A stretch of DNA of 26,357 nt from JAFGTP01 sp964498725. Its GTDB lineage: Bacteria; Fidelibacterota; UBA2242; JAFGTP01. The notes under the pieces are model-generated. The model did no database searches. It was not told the origin of the DNA and saw only the letters and a list, made by a program, of their open reading frames with translations. The DNA lies in NCBI GenBank assembly GCA_964498725.1, contig CAZCHS010000040.1, positions 1 to 26,357 on the forward strand, read 5' to 3'. Of this stretch, positions 15,396 through 22,661 are shown in pieces. Position numbers and translations under genes: made by a program. How positions within the stretch are numbered: the stretch's first letter is position 1; each line of letters begins with the position of its first letter.

Positions 15396-16388
15396 ATGAA
15401 TTATCAAGCAAACGCCGGTCGATATAAAGAAATGATTTACAACAATGTGGGGAATAGCGGACTAAAACTTCCTGCCGTTTCACTGGGATTGTGGCATAAT
15501 TTCGGAAGTGTTGATGTCTTGAAAAAAGCGCGGGAAATGATCTTTGCCGCTTTTGACATGGGCATAACCCATTTTGATTTAGCCAATAATTATGGACCCG
15601 AGCCCGGCTCAGCTGAAGAAACTTTTGGTAAAGTCCTCAGGGACCATATGCAATCCCATCGGGATGAGATGGTAATTTCCACCAAGGCCGGGTACTGGAT
15701 GTGGGATGGTCCCTACGGTGATGGCGGCAGCCGGAAATATCTGCTCGCCAGCCTGAACCAGAGTCTCAAACGACTGGGATTGGAATATGTGGACATATTT
15801 TATTCACACCGTTATGATCCCAATACACCTTTGGAAGAAACCATGATGGCACTGGACCACGCTGTAAAAAGCGGAAAAGCCCTTTACGCGGGCATTTCAA
15901 ATTACGGACCCGATGAAACCAAAAAGGCGATCAAAATACTGGATGATTTGGGAACGCCCTTATTAATTCATCAGCATAAGTACAATATGTTGTATCGGGA
16001 ACTGGAAAACGGGACAGATAAGGTGCTGAATAAAAATGGTGTCGGTTGCATTGCTTTTTCACCGCTGGCACAGGGAATGCTCACGAACAAATATTTTAAT
16101 GGCATTCCGGACGATTCGCGGGCTTCAAAAGAAACCGGCTTTTTGCAGGCTGACCGGGTAACTGAAGATGTTGTCAGTAAAGCCCGCCGGCTTAATGACA
16201 TTGCCAAGGAACGGGGACAATCCCTGGCGCAAATGGCCCTGGCCTGGGTGCTGAATAATGAGGTAGTCAACTCGGTATTGGTGGGAGCCAGCCGCGTGCA
16301 GCAAATCGAACAAAATATCAATACACTAAAAAACATTAATTTTTCTAAGCAAGAACTGGATAAAATTGAAAATATTTTAAAGGAGTAA
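15396..16388 (+). CDS. gpr: Aldo/keto reductase, YghZ/Gpr-like
   Basis: NADPH-dependent aldo-keto reductase closely resembling E. coli YghZ (L-glyceraldehyde 3-phosphate reductase, also active on methylglyoxal) through its whole length: SGLKLPAVSLGLWHNFG, ITHFDLANNYGPEPGSAEETFG, STKAGYWMWDGPYGDGGSRKYL and KSGKALYAGISNYG. The catalytic tetrad is D61, Y66, K97 and H138. It has 330 residues, compared with about 346 in E. coli. An AACAGGAG ribosome-binding site precedes the ATG, 48 bases after pncB, with no terminator between, so it likely belongs to the same transcript. Its probable job is disposal of reactive aldehydes at the expense of NADPH, which fits with a preceding NAD-supply pair. The substrate is inferred from similarity only. 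Confidence 0.88.
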   Translation: MNYQANAGRYKEMIYNNVGNSGLKLPAVSLGLWHNFGSVDVLKKAREMIFAAFDMGITHFDLANNYGPEPGSAEETFGKVLRDHMQSHRDEMVISTKAGYWMWDGPYGDGGSRKYLLASLNQSLKRLGLEYVDIFYSHRYDPNTPLEETMMALDHAVKSGKALYAGISNYGPDETKKAIKILDDLGTPLLIHQHKYNMLYRELENGTDKVLNKNGVGCIAFSPLAQGMLTNKYFNGIPDDSRASKETGFLQADRVTEDVVSKARRLNDIAKERGQSLAQMALAWVLNNEVVNSVLVGASRVQQIEQNINTLKNINFSKQELDKIENILKE

Positions 16389-16393
16389 CTATT

Positions 16394-16954
16394 ATGGAAC
16401 TAATGGATGCAATAAATCAAAGAAGAGCAACACGCTCTCTGAAAAAAGTCGATATCAGCGATGAAGATGTAAATAAACTGGTGGAAGCCGCAAATTTGGC
16501 GCCTTCCTGCTTTAACAATCAGCCCTGGAATTTCGTATTTGTCAGGGATGACGATAAACTCAAAGAATTATTTGATACAATGCCCAAAGGCAACAAATGG
16601 GCGCATAAAGCCTCGATGATCATTGGTGTTTTCGCTAAAAAAGATGATGACTGCGCTATGGGAGATCGTGAATACTTTCTCTTTGATACCGGCTTTGCCG
16701 TGAATAATATCATGCTGCGGGCAACGGAAATGGGATATGTGGCCCATCCGATTGCCGGTTTTAAGCCAAAACCCTGTGCTGAGACTATGAATATTCCTGT
16801 AGATTATGTCTTGATAACCCTTGTGATTGTCGGGCCTAAATCCGATGATATCAATCCTGTTCTGTCAGAGGATATGCAAAAAGCGGAAAAAAATCGTCCT
16901 CCCAGACGGGAACTGAAAGAATTCGTTCATCATGACACCTATGAGGAGTCCTAA
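16394..16954 (+). CDS. Nitroreductase family protein
   Basis: FMN-dependent oxidoreductase of the nitroreductase superfamily, 186 residues. The N-terminal flavin-phosphate motif is INQRRATRSLKKVDI, followed by VNKLVEAANLAPSCFNNQPWNFVFV, the usual APSxxNxQPW signature of the family. The central FDTGFAVNNIMLRATEMGYVAHPIAGF contributes to FMN and dimer contacts. It starts 5 bases after the aldo-keto reductase stop, with an AAAGGAG ribosome-binding site overlapping that stop, so it is in the same operon. Members reduce nitroaromatics, quinones, enones or flavins with NAD(P)H; the true substrate cannot be told. The small four-cysteine protein follows directly. Confidence 0.9.
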   Translation: MELMDAINQRRATRSLKKVDISDEDVNKLVEAANLAPSCFNNQPWNFVFVRDDDKLKELFDTMPKGNKWAHKASMIIGVFAKKDDDCAMGDREYFLFDTGFAVNNIMLRATEMGYVAHPIAGFKPKPCAETMNIPVDYVLITLVIVGPKSDDINPVLSEDMQKAEKNRPPRRELKEFVHHDTYEES

Positions 16955-17116
16955 ATGACTGACATAAAAAAAATGTGCAAAGCCGACGAAAAGAAGTTCA
17001 AAAAAATAAAAGATGAACTGTTGGACGAAGTACGCGAACCAAAATATATTTGCAAAAAATGTTTGCGGGTTGCCAAAACCGAAGACCTGCTTTGCAAAGC
17101 CAAAAAGATTAAATAA
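16955..17116 (+). CDS. Small four-cysteine (zinc-ribbon-like) protein, 53 residues
   Basis: A short gene whose ATG directly abuts the TAA of the nitroreductase gene, with a strong GAGGAG ribosome-binding site at 16943-16948. The product is lysine-rich and has four cysteines: C8, then C33-K-K-C36 in KYICKKCLRVAKTED, then C47 near the end. The KYxCKKCxRVA...LCK pattern looks like a small metal-binding knuckle. From memory, similar short proteins occur in several anaerobic bacteria without a named function, but I could not check. It is the last gene of the pncA operon and is followed 6 bases later by a bidirectional terminator, which supports it being real. A metal- or redox-related accessory role for the nitroreductase is a guess. 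Confidence 0.72.
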   Translation: MTDIKKMCKADEKKFKKIKDELLDEVREPKYICKKCLRVAKTEDLLCKAKKIK

Positions 17117-17122
17117 AACCGT

Positions 17123-17149
17123 CGGGCGTGATAATAACTATCGCGCCCG
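17123..17149. terminator. Bidirectional intrinsic terminator between convergent genes
   Basis: CGGGCGTGATA (17123-17133) pairs with TATCGCGCCCG (17139-17149) over 11 positions, including one G-T wobble, with the 5-base loop ATAAC. A T-rich stretch (TTATTTTAT) follows on the plus strand, and GGTTTTATTT follows on the minus strand. It directly abuts the CotH stop and lies 6 bases after the small-gene stop, so it should end both convergent transcripts. Confidence 0.85.
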
Positions 17150-18787
17150 TTATTTTATCAATACTGCCTTACCTGATTTAACAATTCCATTAATATTAAC
17201 CTGATATAAGTAAATGCCGGATTTCAGATGCGTCCCGTCAAAGAGAAACGAAGTACGTCCCGGCTTTACGCCTTTTTTTGTAATTCGCTCAATCAATTCA
17301 CCCCTGAGATTATAAATGCCGATGGTGACATCACCGGAATGCTCCGGGTGAAAGACAATATGTGTCACCGGATTAAAGGGATTGGGATAATTGTAAATAC
17401 CGCCATACTTCTCAGGTTTCGGAATATCCACAGGTAAATTTCCCGGATCAATATTTTCGTCGATCCAGTCCAGGCGGGCGTTGATCCAGCTTTTCATATA
17501 ATTGATTTCAGACTGATAGGTTGTGCGATTCTGATAGCCGCCGGGATTCGGCCAGATCCAATGTCCCAGAACATCGAGCCAGCGCTGATAATTACGCTGT
17601 CGGGCTTCTTCCAAATGAAGTGCCAGAGAATCAATCATATAGAAAATATGCCGGGTTGAAAACCGTGTTTGCCGCAGTTCCTGCCAGCGATCAACCGCTT
17701 TTTTCCTGAAACCGGGATCATTCCATAATTTTCGCCACCAAAAAGGCGGATGAAACTCATCGCTTTGAAATCCGGGATCTGAATAAAATATATCCAGCAT
17801 CCAATCGTCGGTTTCATCACCCCGGTGATAATTCGCATTTCCAAAAGCCAGGTTGTAATCCCAAACCGGGCCGGCATAGATCAGCGGGTCATCACTATCC
17901 TTGTCTTTATACAGAAAAGTACTCAAACGATAGCCGTCGACATTTTTGCTCAGTTCATTGATAAGAAAATAATCAAGAAAAGAATTCTCATTAATAATAT
18001 TATCATAATCAAGGGGATAGTCACTGTTCATTTGAGTTTCAAAGGAATGGATCTTGTTTTGTATATATTGTTTTTGCGCTTCAACTATTTCATTTTCTTT
18101 AGGTTCGTGATACTGGTAAAAGATGCGACGATTGGAGCCGGGCCACGCCGGGTAAGCCGACTGCCATCCATCGGTGTATTGGCCATTGAATTTATCAATC
18201 TTGACAACATACCCGCCGGTGAGATCATCACCACTGATTTCATCGGGTTTGAGTTTGCTGATATCCACACGGTCATCATCCCGTTTGATCTTTTCCATAA
18301 GAATATAGACCCCCATATACTCGTCATTTTTAACCAATTCACAAAATTTGCACCGGCTGGCATACCATCCTGATTCCCGCGTGAGTGTATAGACTAATAC
18401 ATTGCGCATCAGGGTTTTGTCACTGTATGGCGCGTGGAGTATCCAGTCATTTTCTTTGGGAAATCCCATGAGCGATACATTCCGGTTTTCTCCATCTTCA
18501 TGACGGGTTTCCACAGCATATTGCTTTTTTGGGAAAAAATGCTGTGAGGAAGAACCCCGTATTTCGATACCAATTTTCCCGGTATAGTCATAATCAGTAT
18601 CAGTCAAATAATTACGGCCATCATTGTCAATGATTTTCATGTCCGCTGTGATCTTGGGCTCATCGGGAATGGTATTCCCATGGGTATCAATGATCACAAT
18701 CGGCAGATCAGAAGAATTGAAATCCACATCCTGGGCATTTAAAACGAGGGCTATCAGACTGATAAAAATGAATATACGACCAAACAT
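17150..18787 (-). CDS. Secreted CotH-family protein with T9SS-type C-terminal sorting domain
   Basis: A 545-residue secreted protein. A signal peptide (MFGRIFIFISLIALVLNAQ) is followed by a CotH domain from about residue 27 to 430. CotH proteins have an atypical protein-kinase fold; Bacillus CotH phosphorylates spore-coat proteins. Landmarks are IEIRGSSSQHFFPKKQYAVE, the NDEYMGVYILMEKIKRDDDRVD region, and YAGPVWDYNLAFGNANY with D310, the conserved metal-binding acid of the family. The last roughly 80 residues start with NYPNPFNPVT and form a beta-rich domain ending in KSGIYLYQVNINGIVKSGKA, the pattern of type IX secretion or FlgD-like C-terminal sorting domains. The protein is therefore predicted to reach the cell surface or be released. 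It follows the Ig-like lipoprotein gene on the same strand but is separated from it by a terminator. The substrate, and whether it is an active kinase, are unknown. Confidence 0.88.
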   Translation of the reverse strand: MFGRIFIFISLIALVLNAQDVDFNSSDLPIVIIDTHGNTIPDEPKITADMKIIDNDGRNYLTDTDYDYTGKIGIEIRGSSSQHFFPKKQYAVETRHEDGENRNVSLMGFPKENDWILHAPYSDKTLMRNVLVYTLTRESGWYASRCKFCELVKNDEYMGVYILMEKIKRDDDRVDISKLKPDEISGDDLTGGYVVKIDKFNGQYTDGWQSAYPAWPGSNRRIFYQYHEPKENEIVEAQKQYIQNKIHSFETQMNSDYPLDYDNIINENSFLDYFLINELSKNVDGYRLSTFLYKDKDSDDPLIYAGPVWDYNLAFGNANYHRGDETDDWMLDIFYSDPGFQSDEFHPPFWWRKLWNDPGFRKKAVDRWQELRQTRFSTRHIFYMIDSLALHLEEARQRNYQRWLDVLGHWIWPNPGGYQNRTTYQSEINYMKSWINARLDWIDENIDPGNLPVDIPKPEKYGGIYNYPNPFNPVTHIVFHPEHSGDVTIGIYNLRGELIERITKKGVKPGRTSFLFDGTHLKSGIYLYQVNINGIVKSGKAVLIK

Positions 18788-18850
18788 AATTCCTGCTGTT
18801 TTTATTTTATCTAAACAAATTAAGCAAAACGCAAGGCTTTTAAAAATAAA

Positions 18851-18882
18851 AACAGAGAGAATATTAAAATACTCTCTCTGTT
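18851..18882 (-). terminator. Rho-independent terminator of the Ig-like lipoprotein gene
   Basis: AACAGAGAGA (18851-18860) and TCTCTCTGTT (18873-18882) form a perfect 10-bp stem with a 12-base loop. On the minus strand it is followed by TTTATTTTT. It lies 25 bases beyond the lipoprotein stop and upstream of CotH, so the two minus-strand genes are probably mostly separate transcripts. Confidence 0.85.
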
Positions 18883-18907
18883 AAAATGGTTGCTGTTAAT
18901 ATATGAT

Positions 18908-20164
18908 TTATTCTTTTGCCAGGCCGCTGGCATCCAGTTGAAAAATATTGATATCGTCAATCCGCAGGATGGTCTGTGGCGCCAGGTTAAACCCAATCAG
19001 TGTTCCATAGGCCTGCTGATAATTATAATTGCCAATATAATTTTCATTAATGAAAAAATAATAGGTGTTATTGTATTTCCGGACAGTCAGTTTATTGTAT
19101 TGCCCGTAATAATTACTCCAATCAAAACTTGTCCAGTCTTTCCACAGATATTGATCATCATCATTAGTATTTAACAAGCGGTACTGGCCATTGGACCAGA
19201 TGCCGAAATAATTATACTTCAAGACATCATCATCTTTGGATGCGCCCCACAAAAATCCGGCGCCGGAATTGTTCTTGGTCAGCAGTAATTTAGCTTCAAT
19301 CTGAAAATTTTCAGTGTAATCCAATTCATCCCTGTTCAGCCAAAAATACCACCCGGAATCAGAATTATTGTTGACCTCATAATACCCATTGGTGATCATG
19401 CGGGTACCGCCTTCATAGGAGCCTTCTGTCCATTCGGATTCATTATCTGCAAAATCCTCACTGTAAATCAACTGATACTGGTCAGTGGAAATACCGTCAT
19501 AACGCGAAGGTGTGGGGTCTAAAATGGTGATATTGATCTGGGAAGTTTCCACTTCATTCTGATCGTCAATGGCCTTTGCTTTCAGCCGGTAACTGCCGGC
19601 ATTCATATTAATGGTTTCAATATCAAACTGATAAGGAGAGGTTTTTGCAGTTCCCCTGTAATTTTCATCAATATAGAAGCGGACTTCTTCAATATTACCG
19701 TCATCGTCATGGGCTTCAGCACGGGCATTGATAATGTCGCCGCGTATGAATTGCGAATAACTGCTGGGATTTGTAATCGAACAGGTGGGTGGTTTATTTA
19801 CCGGCGCTAAAATACGAATATTGATTTCTGATATTTCCGAATCATCATTATCATCAATGGCTTCGGCTTTAATTTTATAGGGGCCGGGCAAAAGATTGCT
19901 GGTTTCCAAAGTAAATTCATAAGGATATTCAGAGTCTGTGCCCTTAAGATTATCATCCAGAAAAAACCGGACCTCTTCAACTTCGCCATCACTATCACCG
20001 GCTTCGATTTTGACAGTTATCACTTCATTTAATTCGAATTCCGCATTTGTCTTGGGCTCAATAATCGAGCAAGTGGGCCGTTTATTGGGTTCGGATGTTC
20101 CGGAACATCCCATAATCAGCATCATTAAGAGAATACTGACAATTAAAAATAGACTTCTTTTCAT
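18908..20164 (-). CDS. Lipoprotein with two Ig-like domains and a jelly-roll-like C-terminus
   Basis: A 418-residue surface or periplasmic lipoprotein: signal peptide with lipobox LIMGC (Cys20). Two tandem bacterial Ig-like repeats of the Big_7 kind cover about residues 29-119 and 124-215; each starts RPTCSIIEP or PPTCSITNP and contains DxDGxxEEVRF(F/Y)xD, a YPYEF or SPYQF strand and a YKxKAxAIDD or YRLKAKAIDD end. The C-terminal part, about 230-410, is rich in Trp, Tyr and Asn, with a laminin-G/concanavalin-like or DUF1080-like feel (YSEDFADNESEW, FQIEAKLLLT, LTVRKYNNTYYFFIN), suggesting carbohydrate or adhesion binding. A GGAGG ribosome-binding site at 20171-20175 fixes the start. There is no enzymatic motif and no C-terminal sorting domain. 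The function is likely binding or structural; it could be an attachment protein for polysaccharide. Confidence 0.85.
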   Translation of the reverse strand: MKRSLFLIVSILLMMLIMGCSGTSEPNKRPTCSIIEPKTNAEFELNEVITVKIEAGDSDGEVEEVRFFLDDNLKGTDSEYPYEFTLETSNLLPGPYKIKAEAIDDNDDSEISEINIRILAPVNKPPTCSITNPSSYSQFIRGDIINARAEAHDDDGNIEEVRFYIDENYRGTAKTSPYQFDIETINMNAGSYRLKAKAIDDQNEVETSQINITILDPTPSRYDGISTDQYQLIYSEDFADNESEWTEGSYEGGTRMITNGYYEVNNNSDSGWYFWLNRDELDYTENFQIEAKLLLTKNNSGAGFLWGASKDDDVLKYNYFGIWSNGQYRLLNTNDDDQYLWKDWTSFDWSNYYGQYNKLTVRKYNNTYYFFINENYIGNYNYQQAYGTLIGFNLAPQTILRIDDINIFQLDASGLAKE

Positions 20165-20458
20165 GTATTACCTCCATAATTCATTAAACAGAGCTGAATA
20201 TTAAAGAAAGAAAAAAACATATGCAAACAAAATAATACGCTATATTATATAATTAAAAAATTATTTTTATCTTAATTATTGAAATTGTTTTTTTAGAAAT
20301 GCTTTGTAATGTTTTGCCAGATAAGGAAAACCAGATATTTGTTTAAAAGAAAAACCAGCAGCTTTGATAAAAAAATTGGCTTTTGTTTCTTTTTTGTAAT
20401 TTATTTCACATATTTTATTAAAGTTATTGGCTATCTTTATTAAAAAACAGGTGAAATT
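20165..20458. other. AT-rich divergent intergenic region
   Basis: This gene-free gap lies between the minus-strand lipoprotein and the plus-strand transglycosylase, so it should hold both promoters. A TATAAT is readable on the minus strand at 20244-20249, without a convincing -35 element. On the plus side, TATCTTTATTAA-like sequence precedes the start without a clear consensus. No repeat, RNA gene or ORF worth listing is seen. Confidence 0.4.
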
Positions 20459-21643
20459 ATGATGAGAAGAATTTTTATATCAATGTTTTTGACACTGATC
20501 ATGTTATTGGCCGCACCACAGCAACAGGAAAAAACCATCGAGGAAATTCAAAAGGAAGAGCATCAAAGAATATTGGATATGCAGGAACAATACCTGCAGC
20601 AGGAGCGGGAAATTCAGGAACTGTATCAGCGATATGAACAACAAATATCTGAAGAATATCAACGAATAGAAGCTGCTGAAGAACGCCGGATTCGTGAAAT
20701 GGAAGAAAAAATCCTGGCGCAATGGAATGATAAAAAACTATCCACAAATAAGCAATATGTGGATTATGATAAAGATTTAAAATCCAGGTCCAGTGTGGAT
20801 TTTGAAAATGGTGAAGTGGAAATTGAAGTAATTCAGGAAGAAAAAGATCAAAATCTCATCACCGCCAACAAGGAACTGGAAAACAAACTTAAAGACCTGA
20901 TCACAGAAAAAGCCCCTGATAATAAATCCTTGCTGGAAAATCAAGTTAAAAACAAAGAGGGGAAAAGTCTCTCACAAAAGGATGCCGATGATCTGGTTGA
21001 TAAATATTCACGAGAGGGGAAGATCAGGCAAGAAAAGATCAAAGGCGGTGACGGAAAATCCCGTTATAAATACACCATTAAATTAAAAATGGTGCCGGAT
21101 CATCTCAGGATACGATTGGAGCGGTACAAGAACGATATTATTACCTATTCCCAAAAATTCAATATTGACCCGGCCATGGTTTGCGCAATTATTCATACGG
21201 AATCTTTTTTCAATCCCAAAGCCAGATCCCATGTGCCGGCCTACGGACTCATGCAATTAGTTCCGAAATCCGGCGCCCGTGATGCCTATCTCTATGTTCA
21301 TAAACGTGATCGATTATTGCGCTCCAATTATCTCTACCAGCCGTCCAATAATATTGAACTGGGATGCGGTTACCTGGCCTTACTCAAGTACGCGTATCTC
21401 AAGAAAATATCCGATGAGACCAAAAACGACCTTTGCGCCATCTGTGCCTATAATACCGGCGCCGGTAATGTGGCCTATGCCATCAATCGCACCAAAAATA
21501 TAAACAAAGCCGCTGTTATTATTAACTCATACGATGACCGGTGGCTCAGGAAAAAACTTTTGAGTGATTTGCCTTATAATGAAACAAAAAATTATTTACA
21601 AAAAGTCACAGAACGACGAAAAATCTACCAGCGGGCACTGTAA
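20459..21643 (+). CDS. Lytic murein transglycosylase, MltC-like
   Basis: Periplasmic enzyme that would cleave peptidoglycan between MurNAc and GlcNAc, leaving 1,6-anhydro ends. Its order is: signal peptide (1 to about 20); a highly charged Glu/Gln coiled coil (about 25-95); an MltC N-terminal DUF3393-like region (about 97-200), recognised from QYVDYDKDLKSRSSVDFE and NGEVEIEVI; then a GH23 domain (about 215-394) with catalytic E248 in IIHTESFFNPKARS, AYGLMQLVP and AYNTGAGNVAYAINRT. Unlike E. coli MltC, the signal ends LLAAPQQQ with no lipobox cysteine, so it is probably not lipid-anchored. The long coiled coil is also extra. A CAGGTGA sequence precedes the ATG. It stands alone, with a terminator after it. 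Confidence 0.88.
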   Translation: MMRRIFISMFLTLIMLLAAPQQQEKTIEEIQKEEHQRILDMQEQYLQQEREIQELYQRYEQQISEEYQRIEAAEERRIREMEEKILAQWNDKKLSTNKQYVDYDKDLKSRSSVDFENGEVEIEVIQEEKDQNLITANKELENKLKDLITEKAPDNKSLLENQVKNKEGKSLSQKDADDLVDKYSREGKIRQEKIKGGDGKSRYKYTIKLKMVPDHLRIRLERYKNDIITYSQKFNIDPAMVCAIIHTESFFNPKARSHVPAYGLMQLVPKSGARDAYLYVHKRDRLLRSNYLYQPSNNIELGCGYLALLKYAYLKKISDETKNDLCAICAYNTGAGNVAYAINRTKNINKAAVIINSYDDRWLRKKLLSDLPYNETKNYLQKVTERRKIYQRAL

Positions 21644-21654
21644 TTTGAAACAAC

Positions 21655-21682
21655 AAGCAGTCTGAAAAGGCTGCTTTTTTTT
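21655..21682 (+). terminator. Rho-independent terminator of the transglycosylase gene
   Basis: AAGCAGTC (21655-21662) pairs with GGCTGCTT (21669-21676), with one wobble pair and a 6-base loop, followed by a run of eight T. It lies 12 bases after the stop. Confidence 0.85.
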
Positions 21683-21725
21683 ACAAAATAATTTCATTTT
21701 ATCAATTTTTATTTTAGTTTAGTGT

Positions 21726-22310
21726 ATGACAGTTAAATACACAAATCAACAGGGACATACCTATTATCTACATAAAAAACTGACCAAACGGGGTAATTTT
21801 CGCTATTATTTCGCCAAGGATGACAGTGTCAACCTGGTGGAAAAAATACCTGATTCCTATGAAATTTATGAAAATCCCAAAGGCCAGGTATTCCTGCGAA
21901 AAAAAAGCAAATCTTATATTCGGGACAAAGATGTAAAACTGGTTGAACAATTGATCTCTGAGCAGACTGATCTGGAACATTTTTACCTGAATTGCCAGGG
22001 AAATTCCATAATTATTTATCTGCCGGATTTCAATCTGGAGGATATTGCCGGAACCCTCAACGTTACAATGATTGGCGAGGAGATTAAACTCAATCAGTTC
22101 AGCCCGGGAAATTTAGCCTATACACCTTACATTCAGATTGTTTACCACGAAGATGACAAGGTCTACACACTGGAAAAAATCGACGAAAAAGACCAGTTGG
22201 AACGCTGGAAGACCATAGAAAAATCTGCTGATCTGGAAACATTAATTGTCAATAGCATTGAACAATTTTCCAGTGAAAGCTATTCTAAACTTAAAATTTT
22301 ATTTCTGTGA
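21726..22310 (+). CDS. Conserved protein of unknown function, 194 residues
   Basis: The N-terminal half has the look of a conserved family: YTNQQGHTYYLHKKLTKRG, RYYFAKD, then IPDSYEIYENPKGQVFLRKK. I recall such (Y/F)YF...P.GYEIYENPNGQVFLRK sequences among widespread bacterial hypothetical proteins, with no assigned function. The C-terminal half (about 80-194) is acidic and mixed alpha/beta, with a FYLNCQGNSIIIYLPDFN strand pair. There is no signal peptide, membrane helix or catalytic motif, so it is probably cytoplasmic. No Shine-Dalgarno is visible before the ATG, as in several genes here. It lies 6 bases before the Mth938-domain gene and 43 after a terminator, so it begins a three-gene operon with that gene and an MBL-fold hydrolase. 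Confidence 0.8.
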   Translation: MTVKYTNQQGHTYYLHKKLTKRGNFRYYFAKDDSVNLVEKIPDSYEIYENPKGQVFLRKKSKSYIRDKDVKLVEQLISEQTDLEHFYLNCQGNSIIIYLPDFNLEDIAGTLNVTMIGEEIKLNQFSPGNLAYTPYIQIVYHEDDKVYTLEKIDEKDQLERWKTIEKSADLETLIVNSIEQFSSESYSKLKILFL

Positions 22311-22316
22311 CAAGCG

Positions 22317-22661
22317 ATGCTGAAAATCAATGATTATTCATTCGGTAAAATTATAATTAACAACGAGTTGTATCGTAAAGATTTAATTATCACGGGCGAT
22401 CAGGTTCATTCGGACTGGTGGCGGAATAAAGGCCATAGTATTAGTTTAGATGATGTTTCTTTAGTTGTTGATTTTCAACCGGATATACTGTTTATTGGTA
22501 CCGGAAAGATGGGAATGATGAAAGTCAGTGATGCATTCATTGCGAATGTGAAGGCGACGGGAATTGATGAAGTAAAAACCGCCCGGTCGGATAAAATCGT
22601 AAAAGAATTTAACCAATGTAATAAGGAGCGAAAGGCACTCGCCATTCATTTGACCTGCTGA
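22317..22661 (+). CDS. Mth938-like domain protein (DUF498/NDUFAF3 family)
   Basis: A 114-residue single-domain protein of the Mth938/DUF498 family, related to the human complex I assembly factor NDUFAF3. Recognised by INDYSFGKIIINNELYRKDLII, the W-W pair in HSDWWRNKGHSI, PDILFIGTGKMGMMKVSD (the family's most conserved turn) and the end ALAIHLTC. It is cytoplasmic. The biochemical role of bacterial members is not established. It begins 6 bases after the hypothetical gene, and its TGA overlaps the ATG of the MBL-fold gene (TGATG), so all three are translationally linked. No complex I genes are nearby, so an assembly role cannot be argued from context. Confidence 0.88.
   Translation: MLKINDYSFGKIIINNELYRKDLIITGDQVHSDWWRNKGHSISLDDVSLVVDFQPDILFIGTGKMGMMKVSDAFIANVKATGIDEVKTARSDKIVKEFNQCNKERKALAIHLTC

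Noticed and set aside
17825..18373. A 182-codon open frame on the plus strand
   Set aside because: It lies antisense to the CotH gene, whose protein sequence is clearly conserved; no ribosome-binding site and no recognisable product.
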